This document shows, piece after piece, positions 33,290-41,174 of a stretch of 64,000 bases of DNA (positions are counted from its first letter, which is position 1; each line of letters opens with the position of its first letter). The notes under the pieces are model-generated. The model saw only the letters and a program-made list of their open reading frames with translations. It did not search any database and was not told the DNA's origin. Made by a program: the position numbers and the translations under genes. This stretch comes from DASVTR01 sp036387475. Lineage in GTDB: Bacteria; Acidobacteriota; Blastocatellia; Pyrinomonadales; Pyrinomonadaceae. The stretch lies in contig DASVTR010000003.1 of NCBI GenBank assembly GCA_036387475.1, forward strand, positions 248,001-312,000, written 5' to 3'.

Positions 33290-35956
33290 ATGCATAGATA
33301 CATCTGGCTCGTTCCGCTTTTGCCGCTCGTTGGCGCAGCCATCAACGGTCTGTTGGGGCGCAAATTCCGTTTCTCGGAAACGCTTGTCGGCAGTATCGCC
33401 GTCGGCTCGGTCGCGGTCGCGTTCCTGATTAGTCTGCTGGCTGTTTATTCATACGGCTACAGCGATCATGCGATGTGGCCGAGGCCATATCTGACGAGCG
33501 AAGACGGCGCGTTCAGCTACACCTGGATTCCGGGCGGCGCGGTCGAGATAACGCAGGGAGAACGCGCCAACATATCCAAAGACCTGACCAACGAAGAAAA
33601 GCAAACCATTTCGAACGGCTCGCGTCGTGGTGAATCTGCAAGCGCGGAAGAAGCGCACGAACGCGCTGCTACTACCCTCGAAAGTGTCGAGCAGAGACGC
33701 GCTTTACGCAGTTCGGTGCTCGATGTCGAATGGAGCTACCAGCTTGACCCGCTCTCGTCTGTCTTCATGTTGATCGTGACGGGCGTGGGCCTGTGCATCT
33801 TCATCTTTGCGACAGGCTACATGCACGGCGACGCTGGCTTTTATCGCTTCTTCGCTTATCTTGGCCTCTTCATGTTTTCGATGCTCGTGCTCGTCATGGG
33901 ATCGAATTTTTTGATGATGTTCGTTGGCTGGGAAGGCGTCGGTCTCTGCTCTTACCTGCTCATAGGCTACTACTTCGACCGCAAGGAAGCTGGCGACGCG
34001 TCGCGCAAGGCTTTCATCACAAATCGCATCGGCGACTTTGGTTTCTCTCTGGGGATTTTCGGAATCATAGCGACGTTCGGCTCTGTGCAATACACAAACG
34101 TGATGCAGCAGGCCGCAGGCTACCCGATTGAATTGATGGGCCAATGGGGCATCATGTCCTGGCTTGCGCTCGGCCTCTTCATCGGCGCGATTGGTAAGTC
34201 TGCGCAGATTCCGCTCTACGTTTGGCTACCGGACGCTATGGCCGGGCCAACGCCCGTCTCGGCATTGATTCACGCCGCGACGATGGTGACCGCCGGACTC
34301 TATATGCTGACGCGCACCAACGTCATCTTCCAACACTCGCAGACGATGATGCTCGTCGTCGCCATCGTCGGTGCTGCGACGGCGTTGTTTGCCGCTACCA
34401 TCGGCATTACTCAAAACGACATCAAGAAAGTTTTAGCTTATTCGACCGTCTCGCAACTTGGCTTTATGTTTTTGGCGTGCGGCGTCGGCGCTTTCGTTAT
34501 CGGTATCTTTCACGTGATGACGCACGCCTTCTTCAAGGCTTTGATGTTCCTCGGCGCTGGCAGCGTGATTCATGGCATGCACCACGAGCAGGATATGCGG
34601 CGGATGGGGGGCTTGCGTAAGTACATGCCCTACACTTACTGGACTTTCCTCGCGGGCTGGCTCGCCATCTGCGGCATCATTCCGTTTAGCGGCTTCTGGT
34701 CGAAAGACGAGATTCTCTGGCAGACCGTCTCTACGAATTACATTCCGGGCGGCTGGGCCTTGTGGCTCGTCGCCACCATCGCCGCCACCTGCACGGCCTT
34801 CTACATGACGCGGCTCGTGGCGATGACCTTCTGGGGTAAAGAACGCTTTCTGGAAGTCCCTGCGGGAGGCGAAGCCGACGAAGCGCACGCGCATGGCTAT
34901 GACGAAGAAGGGAAGCCGCACGACGCGCGCAAGGAATCGGCAGGCGATAGACCGCATCACGAACCGGGCGCGCATGTCGGAGCGGCACACGACGAGCACG
35001 TGGCGCACGATGTCAGCGGCGCGCACGCTACGGACAAGCACGGCCACGGCGCGCATGGGCACGGCGCACACACGCCACACGAATCGCCGCCCTCAATGTG
35101 GGTTCCGCTCGCTGTGCTGGCGGTGCTGGCAATCGTCGGCGGATTCGTCGGCATCAGCAAAGCGTTCACGGGCGGCAAGCACGTCGGCGGACGCTTAAAC
35201 GTCGTCAATTGGCTTGAACCCGTCATCTGGAATCCGCAAACGCGTGGCTTCGGTCAAGAGCACGCTGCGGAAGGCGCTGGCGAGCATACACGTAACGCAG
35301 AGGGCACTGGCCCGCTGCTCGCTTCGAGCGCGCCAGCGGCGGCCACAGAGGAAGCACACGGCAACGCAGGCGAGAAGGCGACTGCCGCCGCGCCCTACGG
35401 CGACACAGGATTTAATCTGGCGCACGCGGCGGAGAAATCTCTGGGCCACACGTGGGCAGAGTGGTTATTCATCATTATCTCGCTCGTCGTCGCGGGCTTG
35501 GGCATTGGGCTGGGCCTGCTCTTCTACGTCTGGAGGCCGCACTTGCCCGGCGTATGGGCGCAACGTCTCGCGCCGCTCTACCGCGCGAGCTTCAACAAGT
35601 ACTGGGTTGACGAACTCTACGGGATGCTCTTTACACGGCGGACGATGGATGCGGCGCGCGGCGTCTATGCGGTCGACTCGCGCGTTCTGGACGGCGCTGT
35701 CAACGGCACGGCGGGACTAACGCGCCTGTCGAGCCGCATCACGGGCGCATTTGACCGCATCGTCGTTGACGGGCTGGTTAACGGCATCGCGGGCTTCGTC
35801 GGGCGCATCATGAACGGCGTGTTTCGTTCTGCGCAGACTGGCTTTGCGCAGAACTACGCGCTCGTCATGGTGCTCGGCCTCGTCGTCGCGGTCGCTCTCT
35901 TTTTCGGCCCCGACCTCATCGCTGCGGTCAAGGGGATGTTTGCTTTCATAAAATAG
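33290..35956 (+). CDS. nuoL: NADH-quinone oxidoreductase subunit L with His-rich insertions
   Basis: The distal antiporter-like proton-pumping subunit of complex I. It has 888 residues against roughly 610-700 usually. Core motifs are present: VGWEGVGLCSYLLIGY, IGDFGFSLG, WLPDAMAGPTPVSALIHAATMV, FHVMTHAFFKALMFLGAGS. Three insertions explain the length: a charged segment near residues 97-142; a His-rich loop at about 526-603 with some 16 His (HGHGAHGHGAHTPH); and an Ala/Gly/Glu-rich loop at about 654-717. The C-terminal lateral-helix region is present. The stop codon overlaps the next palindrome. Confidence 0.95.
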   Translation: MHRYIWLVPLLPLVGAAINGLLGRKFRFSETLVGSIAVGSVAVAFLISLLAVYSYGYSDHAMWPRPYLTSEDGAFSYTWIPGGAVEITQGERANISKDLTNEEKQTISNGSRRGESASAEEAHERAATTLESVEQRRALRSSVLDVEWSYQLDPLSSVFMLIVTGVGLCIFIFATGYMHGDAGFYRFFAYLGLFMFSMLVLVMGSNFLMMFVGWEGVGLCSYLLIGYYFDRKEAGDASRKAFITNRIGDFGFSLGIFGIIATFGSVQYTNVMQQAAGYPIELMGQWGIMSWLALGLFIGAIGKSAQIPLYVWLPDAMAGPTPVSALIHAATMVTAGLYMLTRTNVIFQHSQTMMLVVAIVGAATALFAATIGITQNDIKKVLAYSTVSQLGFMFLACGVGAFVIGIFHVMTHAFFKALMFLGAGSVIHGMHHEQDMRRMGGLRKYMPYTYWTFLAGWLAICGIIPFSGFWSKDEILWQTVSTNYIPGGWALWLVATIAATCTAFYMTRLVAMTFWGKERFLEVPAGGEADEAHAHGYDEEGKPHDARKESAGDRPHHEPGAHVGAAHDEHVAHDVSGAHATDKHGHGAHGHGAHTPHESPPSMWVPLAVLAVLAIVGGFVGISKAFTGGKHVGGRLNVVNWLEPVIWNPQTRGFGQEHAAEGAGEHTRNAEGTGPLLASSAPAAATEEAHGNAGEKATAAAPYGDTGFNLAHAAEKSLGHTWAEWLFIIISLVVAGLGIGLGLLFYVWRPHLPGVWAQRLAPLYRASFNKYWVDELYGMLFTRRTMDAARGVYAVDSRVLDGAVNGTAGLTRLSSRITGAFDRIVVDGLVNGIAGFVGRIMNGVFRSAQTGFAQNYALVMVLGLVVAVALFFGPDLIAAVKGMFAFIK

Positions 35957-36037
35957 TGGTCAGTGGATAGTGGTCAGGGGTCAGTTAAAAACTGATTTCA
36001 TCTGACCACCGACCACCGACCACCGACCACTGAAAAC
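35956..36037. repeat. Heptad palindrome, GTGGTCA family
   Basis: Left units GTGGTCA, GTGGATA, GTGGTCA, GGGGTCA (35956-35983); the first base is the last base of the nuoL TAG stop. Right units TGACCAC, CGACCAC (three times), TGAAAAC (36003-36037), then T and the nuoM ATG. Confidence 0.87.
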
Positions 36038-36038
36038 T

Positions 36039-37784
36039 ATGAAGATTCCATACCTTCTCTCCATCGTTACATGGCTGCCCGCGTTGGGCGCGATTATCAT
36101 TCTCGCGCTCTTCAAGAAGGATCAGGGCAATCTCATTAAGAAATTTACGACCGCGTGGTTCGGCATCACGTTTGTCGCGTCGCTGTTTCTGTTGGGCTAC
36201 AACCGTGCCCTCGGCGGAATGCAGTTTCTCGAAGACTTTCAATGGATTCCGGTCATCGGCGCGCGCTATCAGATGGGCGCTGACGGGGTGGCCGTGTTGT
36301 TGATTGTGCTGACGACGCTGTTGGGAGTCATCGCCGCGCTGTCATCATGGAAATATATAGAGAAGCGGGAGAAGGAATACTACGTCTTACTCTTGCTCTT
36401 GCAGACGGCTGTGGTCGGCGTCTTCGCTTCGATGGACTTGTTTCTCTTCTATTTGTTCTTCGAGGTCTCGCTCGTACCCATGTACTTTCTCATCGGCATC
36501 TGGGGCGGCGAGCGCAGGTTGTATGCTGCGATTAAGTTTTTCCTTTACACACTGGTCGGCTCGGTCGTGATGCTGCTCGGCGTGTTGAAGATGTATTTTC
36601 TTACTCAGGATATAACGCTCACTTCGCAAATCACCGCAGCGCCTTCAATCATCACTAATCTGGCCGGTAATCCGGAAGCGACCAATCTTGTCCTCAAGAC
36701 CTTTGAGACGGCATCAATCACCAACCATACGGGCACTTTCAATATCATTTACATGCAGGCCGTCGGCTCTGTGATGCCGATGGGAACGATGCAGGTGTTG
36801 CTGTTTTTCGCTTTCGCGCTCGGCTTTGCGATCAAAGTGCCGATGTTTCCGTTTCACACCTGGCTGCCGGACGCGCACGTCGAAGCGCCGACCGCTGGTT
36901 CTGTGATTCTCGCGGGCATCCTGCTCAAGCTTGGGACGTACGGCTTCTTCCGTTTCAATCTACCGATGTTTCCCAAAGCGTCTTTTGACGAAAGCTATTG
37001 GGGAAGCTTCGGCGTGCGGAGCGTGATGATCTTGCTGGCGATTGTCGGCATCATTTATGGCGCGCTGGCGGCGATGTATTTCGTCGTCAAAAAGGACGGC
37101 GACGTGAAAAAGCTGGTCGCTTATTCGTCTGTCTCCTCGATGGGGATTGTGATGCTCGGACTCTTCGCGCTGAATCCAAATGGGGTGAACGGCGCGGTGC
37201 TGCACATGGTCAATCACGGCATCTACTCGGCGGCGCTCTTCCTGCTCGTCGGCATCATCTACGAGCGAAGGCATACTAGAAACGTAGCAGAGTTTGGCGG
37301 CCTCTCGCACGTCATGCCCGGTTATGCGACCGTCTTTCTGGCGATGGCGATGACGGCCATCGGATTGCCGCTGCTCTGTGTTTTCATCTCGGAATTTTTG
37401 GCGATGCGCGGCGCGTTTGAAGCGAATCCGTGGTGGGCCGGGTGGGCTGCGCTCGGCATTATCCTGAACGCGGGCTATATGCTCTGGCTGTATCAACGGA
37501 TGTTCTTCGGAAGCCTTGATAATCCGAAGAACGAGAAACTGACAGACATGAGCGGGCGCGAGTGGGCCTACATGATGCCGCTCGTCATCCTGTCGCTGTG
37601 GATAGGCGTTTATCCGAAGCCCTTTATCGATTACATCCAGAAACCTGTCAACTCGGTCGTCCGGCAGGTGCGCCCCGATTATCCGATTCCGGGAATGCCA
37701 CCAGTGCAGCAAACGCCGCCCGTGCCTGTGAGAGCAGCAACGGAAAGGCAGAATTCAGGAGTCAGGAGTCAGGAGTCAGAATAA
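36039..37784 (+). CDS. nuoM: NADH-quinone oxidoreductase subunit M
   Basis: Second antiporter-like subunit of complex I, 581 residues with about 14 helices. Family motifs include the key Glu in FYLFFEVSLVPMYFLIGIWGG, the Lys helix MFPFHTWLPDAHVEAPTAGSV, YSSVSSMGIVMLG and MVNHGIYSAALFLLVGI. The last dozen residues (ERQNSGVRSQESE) are translated from the left arm of the next repeat. The start follows a palindrome with no Shine-Dalgarno. Confidence 0.96.
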   Translation: MKIPYLLSIVTWLPALGAIIILALFKKDQGNLIKKFTTAWFGITFVASLFLLGYNRALGGMQFLEDFQWIPVIGARYQMGADGVAVLLIVLTTLLGVIAALSSWKYIEKREKEYYVLLLLLQTAVVGVFASMDLFLFYLFFEVSLVPMYFLIGIWGGERRLYAAIKFFLYTLVGSVVMLLGVLKMYFLTQDITLTSQITAAPSIITNLAGNPEATNLVLKTFETASITNHTGTFNIIYMQAVGSVMPMGTMQVLLFFAFALGFAIKVPMFPFHTWLPDAHVEAPTAGSVILAGILLKLGTYGFFRFNLPMFPKASFDESYWGSFGVRSVMILLAIVGIIYGALAAMYFVVKKDGDVKKLVAYSSVSSMGIVMLGLFALNPNGVNGAVLHMVNHGIYSAALFLLVGIIYERRHTRNVAEFGGLSHVMPGYATVFLAMAMTAIGLPLLCVFISEFLAMRGAFEANPWWAGWAALGIILNAGYMLWLYQRMFFGSLDNPKNEKLTDMSGREWAYMMPLVILSLWIGVYPKPFIDYIQKPVNSVVRQVRPDYPIPGMPPVQQTPPVPVRAATERQNSGVRSQESE

Positions 37785-37856
37785 GAGGCTGCAACCCGCT
37801 TTTCTTTTATTCTTTCTGTTCTTCTGAATTCTGAATTCTGGATTCTGAATTCTGCT
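37749..37856. repeat. Heptad palindrome, CAGAATT family (forward core)
   Basis: Left units CAGAATT, CAGGAGT (three times), CAGAATA (37749-37783) encode the NuoM tail. The core AGAGGCTGCAACCCGC follows. Right units TTCTGAA, TTCTGAA, TTCTGGA, TTCTGAA, TTCTGCT (37822-37856) end 9 bases before the nuoN ATG. Confidence 0.87.
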
Positions 37857-37865
37857 TTTTAAATT

Positions 37866-39476
37866 ATGCTTCTACTTTTTCTACAAGCTTCGACCACAGA
37901 GCTATTTAGCCTGAGCGATCTGAAACTGATCGTGCCGGAGATTATTCTGACCATCTGCGCGTGCGCGGCCCTTGTGATGGAAGTCGTGCTGCCGTACAGG
38001 AAGAGCAAGTGGACGGCCTATTTCGCGCTCGTCAGTATCGGGCTGGCCTTCGTGTCTTTGCTCTTGCTGTTTTTGAGTCTCGGCGGGCACTTAAATCCGA
38101 AAAATACTACTGAACCGCTGCAAGCTGTCTACGGCTTTTACAACATGATACGGATGGACGGCTTCGCTTTTCTCTTCAAGGCTATCTTTCTGCTGGCGGC
38201 GGCGCTTTCAATTGCCATCTCGACGCGCTACTTGGACATAGAAGGCGAGCAGCACGGCGAGTATTACGCGCTCGTGTTGTTTGCCACGGTGGGGATGATG
38301 TTCTTGGGGTGCGGCTACGACCTCATCTCGCTTTACATCAGCCTTGAATTGATGGCCTTGACCTTCTACGTGCTCGTCGCCTTTACGAAGCGCGAGAAGC
38401 GCTCGAACGAAGCGGCGATGAAATATTTTCTACTCGGCGCTTTCTCGTCCGGCATTCTGCTCTATGGTATGTCGCTGCTTTATGGCATCGCGGGTTCGAC
38501 TAACTTGGGCGAGATAGCGACAAAGCTCGGAGTCGCAATTAGCTCTGCCGCCGGGGAAGCAAGTGTAGTGGCTAACGCCTTGCCGCTGCGACCGTTGATG
38601 CTTTTGGGGATGATTGCGCTGGCTGCCGGACTCTTTTTTAAGATTAGCGCCGTGCCTTTCCACATGTGGGCGCCAGACGCTTACGAGGGCGCGCCGACAT
38701 CCGTCACAGCCTTTCTCTCTACGGGGTCAAAGGCCGCGAGCTTTGCGCTCTTTGCGCGGCTCTTTATGGAAGCGCTTGGGCCAATGCGCGCGGATTGGGC
38801 GCCGCTTCTGGGACTCGTCGCGGCTGTCACAATCATGGTCGGCAACTGGGCCGCCGTCACGCAGGAAAACTCCAAGCGCCTGCTGGCTTACTCCTCGATT
38901 TCCAACGCGGGCTACCTGCTGCTCGGAATCATTGCCGGAAATGCTTACGGCTATATCGGGTTGATAATTTACCTGCTCGTCTACACGCTGATGAATCTGG
39001 GAGCGTTCGGCGTCATCATCAGCCTCAGACGGCGCGGCATTATCGGCGACCACGTTGACGATTTGACAGGGTTGGCCCAGAAAGCGCCGGGCATGGCGAT
39101 CATGATGGCGATTTTTATGCTGAGCTTAGGCGGCTTGCCGATGACGGGCGGCTTTATCGGAAAATATTTTCTCTTCGGCGGACTTCTTCAACGCGGCGCA
39201 ACGGAAGGAAAAAGCTGGTATCTCTGGCTGGCTATCTGGGCCATTCTGAATACGGTTGTTTCCTTCTTTTACTACGTGCGCTTTATACGCGTAATGTATT
39301 TGGGTGACCGCCTCGCAGACGAGCGCCCGCTCTCGCTCTCTCCTGCGCTTAGGACGGCGCTCATCGTTTCCGTCATCGGCGTACTCTTCATCGGAATTTT
39401 CCCGCAAGTGTTCATCAACCTCGCGCAAGAATTGACCAAGACGCTGCTTCCCGGCGGCCCTCTCGCTTTGCGCTAG
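37866..39476 (+). CDS. nuoN: NADH-quinone oxidoreductase subunit N
   Basis: Third antiporter-like subunit, 536 residues, about 14 helices. Motifs: ISLYISLELMALTFYVLVAF with the conserved Glu, FKISAVPFHMWAPDAYEGAPTSVTAF with the pumping Lys and loop, and LLAYSSISNAGYLLLG. It is the last gene of the nuo operon. nuoE, nuoF and nuoG, which would bind NADH, are not present here. Confidence 0.96.
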   Translation: MLLLFLQASTTELFSLSDLKLIVPEIILTICACAALVMEVVLPYRKSKWTAYFALVSIGLAFVSLLLLFLSLGGHLNPKNTTEPLQAVYGFYNMIRMDGFAFLFKAIFLLAAALSIAISTRYLDIEGEQHGEYYALVLFATVGMMFLGCGYDLISLYISLELMALTFYVLVAFTKREKRSNEAAMKYFLLGAFSSGILLYGMSLLYGIAGSTNLGEIATKLGVAISSAAGEASVVANALPLRPLMLLGMIALAAGLFFKISAVPFHMWAPDAYEGAPTSVTAFLSTGSKAASFALFARLFMEALGPMRADWAPLLGLVAAVTIMVGNWAAVTQENSKRLLAYSSISNAGYLLLGIIAGNAYGYIGLIIYLLVYTLMNLGAFGVIISLRRRGIIGDHVDDLTGLAQKAPGMAIMMAIFMLSLGGLPMTGGFIGKYFLFGGLLQRGATEGKSWYLWLAIWAILNTVVSFFYYVRFIRVMYLGDRLADERPLSLSPALRTALIVSVIGVLFIGIFPQVFINLAQELTKTLLPGGPLALR

Positions 39477-39515
39477 ATCGAAGGAAGCGGCTTCACACCA
39501 AAAGGAGGCCAGACA

Positions 39516-39797
39516 ATGAAAATCAAGCGTATCCACTCAGCACTATTGATTACGGTGCTGGCTTTGACGGCTCAACTGTCCTTCGCTGCCCCGTCTGCTG
39601 TGGACAATCAGAGCCTGTTCTACGCAGCGGCGACTGCTAAACGGGCAAATCTTACAACGACGCAAAACGAGCGATGGTCGAGGCGCTGTCGCCGTAGATG
39701 TAATCAAGAGTATCGTTTGTGCTTAAGGGGCGTGGCCGGGCCAAACGCAGCGCGTTGCCGCGCACGCCTGCGCCGCTGCCTGCGACGCTGCTACTGA
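39516..39797 (+). CDS. Small exported Cys/Arg-rich peptide with a symmetric Cys array
   Basis: A 93-residue protein with an excellent ribosome site (AAGGAGG, 8 bases upstream) and a signal peptide (ALLITVLALTAQLSFA). The mature C-terminal 41 residues hold six Cys in a mirror-symmetric array, C-x3-C-x6-C-x11-C-x6-C-x3-C, with about 15 Arg (for example RWSRRCRRRC and RRCLRRCY). Such paired CxxxC spacing suggests a disulfide-locked helical hairpin. The strong positive charge suggests binding to an anionic surface, or antimicrobial action. I know no family that matches. A terminator-like hairpin follows at 39839. Confidence 0.75.
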   Translation: MKIKRIHSALLITVLALTAQLSFAAPSAVDNQSLFYAAATAKRANLTTTQNERWSRRCRRRCNQEYRLCLRGVAGPNAARCRARLRRCLRRCY

Positions 39798-39838
39798 GCT
39801 TGAGCAATCGAGCCGCTAATATTTTCAACTGACGGTTG

Positions 39839-39885
39839 ACGAGAGGCGGTGTCTCTTTCACGAGAGCATCGCCCCTCGTGTTTTT
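39839..39885 (+). terminator. Hairpin and T run abutting the next start codon
   Basis: ACGAG (39839-39843) pairs with CTCGT (39875-39879), with inner GGCG/CGCC and CTCT/AGAG pairings, followed by GTTTTT. The ATG of the glycosyltransferase follows immediately at 39886. It probably ends most transcripts of the Cys-rich gene and may limit expression of the next one. Confidence 0.6.
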
Positions 39886-41103
39886 ATGTGGGTCTTCTAC
39901 TTTTTCGCGGCCTTGCTTATCTGGCAGGGAATCGCCTCGCTCATCGGCGGCGTGGCGTTCTTCAACTACGTGCGGCGCGAAATGAACGCCGCGCGACCCG
40001 CCTTTGCTCCGTTTGCCTCCGTCATCGCGCCGTGTCGCGGCCTGGATCAGGGACTACGCGACAATCTAGACGCGCTCTTTCGTCAGGACTACCCTGCCTA
40101 CGAAATCATCTTCGTCACAGACAGTGCAGACGACCCGGCGCTCGCCGTCGTCGAGGAAGTCAGCCGCGCGTGGAAGCAGGAAGCGCGGGCGAGGTCGCGT
40201 GTCTTGATAGCGGGGAAAGCAACGGAGAGCGGGCAGAAGGTACACAATCTCCGCGCGGCGGTCGGGCAGGTTGATTCGCTGAGCGAAATTCTCGTCTTCG
40301 TCGATACGGACGCGCGCCCGCGCACCCATTGGCTATCGTCGCTCGTTGCGCCGCTGGCAGATGAAGGAATCGGCGCGACGACAGGTTATCGCTGGTTCAT
40401 TCCCGCACGCGGCGGACTGGCGACGCACCTGCGCTCGGTCTGGAATGCTTCGATTGCTTCGGCGCTCGGAGCGCGCGGGGAAAAAAACTTCTGCTGGGGC
40501 GGCTCAACCGCGATTCGTCTTGCCACTTTCCAAAAGTTGAACATGCTCGAACGATGGCGCGGCACGCTCTCGGACGACTTCACGTTGATGCGCAGTTTAC
40601 GCCGCGCGCAACTGCCGATTCATTTCGTCCCGGCCTGCCTGACCGCCTCGCTCGAAGATTGCGGCTTCCGCGAACTGCTGGAATTCACGACGCGGCAGTT
40701 AAAGATTACGCGCGTTTACGCTCCTCAATTCTGGAAGGCTGTGCTCGTGGGCAGCCTGCTCTTCGTCTTTGTTTTCTTCGGCGGCCTCGCGCTCGTTGCC
40801 ACGCGCGCCATGTTAGGCCAAACATACGCAGCGCCGCTCGCGCTCATCTGTCTCATCTACGCGCTCGGAATCGCGAAGGCTGCCTTGCGCTGGCGTGCTG
40901 TTAGCCTTCCTCTCAACGCATACCGCGCTCGCTTGCGAAAAAGCTTAGCGGCCCACTTGCTGCTCTGGCCGCTCGCCTCCGTCATCTATCTCTATAATGC
41001 GCTCTGCGCTGCCTTCTCGCGCCGCATCAATTGGCGCGGGATTACTTACGAATTGAAATCCCCGACGGAAACTGTCATCATTGAAGCAGTCAGTAATCAG
41101 TAA
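39886..41103 (+). CDS. GT21/HpnI-like membrane glycosyltransferase
   Basis: A 405-residue processive-type GT2/GT21 transferase similar to ceramide glucosyltransferases and HpnI. It has an N-terminal membrane helix (FYFFAALLIWQGIASLIGG), a GT-A core with VDTDARPR, GGSTAIR and the acidic TLSDDFTLM, and RQLKITR in place of the (Q/R)xxRW motif. C-terminal membrane helices follow (VLVGSLLFVFVFFGGLALVA onward). The acceptor is likely a membrane lipid. The last codons before the stop (SNQ) lie in the next repeat. The start abuts a terminator hairpin. Confidence 0.8.
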   Translation: MWVFYFFAALLIWQGIASLIGGVAFFNYVRREMNAARPAFAPFASVIAPCRGLDQGLRDNLDALFRQDYPAYEIIFVTDSADDPALAVVEEVSRAWKQEARARSRVLIAGKATESGQKVHNLRAAVGQVDSLSEILVFVDTDARPRTHWLSSLVAPLADEGIGATTGYRWFIPARGGLATHLRSVWNASIASALGARGEKNFCWGGSTAIRLATFQKLNMLERWRGTLSDDFTLMRSLRRAQLPIHFVPACLTASLEDCGFRELLEFTTRQLKITRVYAPQFWKAVLVGSLLFVFVFFGGLALVATRAMLGQTYAAPLALICLIYALGIAKAALRWRAVSLPLNAYRARLRKSLAAHLLLWPLASVIYLYNALCAAFSRRINWRGITYELKSPTETVIIEAVSNQ

Positions 41104-41173
41104 TTAGTAGTCACTGAAAAAACTCTAATTGCTTTTAGCTGATTACTGACTACTGATTACTAATAACTAACAA
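41088..41173. repeat. Heptad palindrome, AATCAGT family
   Basis: Left units AGTCAGT, AATCAGT, AATTAGT, AGTCACT (41088-41115) include the stop codon of the glycosyltransferase. Right units CTGATTA, CTGACTA, CTGATTA, CTAATAA, CTAACAA (41139-41173) end one base before the GTG start of the radical SAM gene. Confidence 0.86.
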
Positions 41174-41174
41174 A

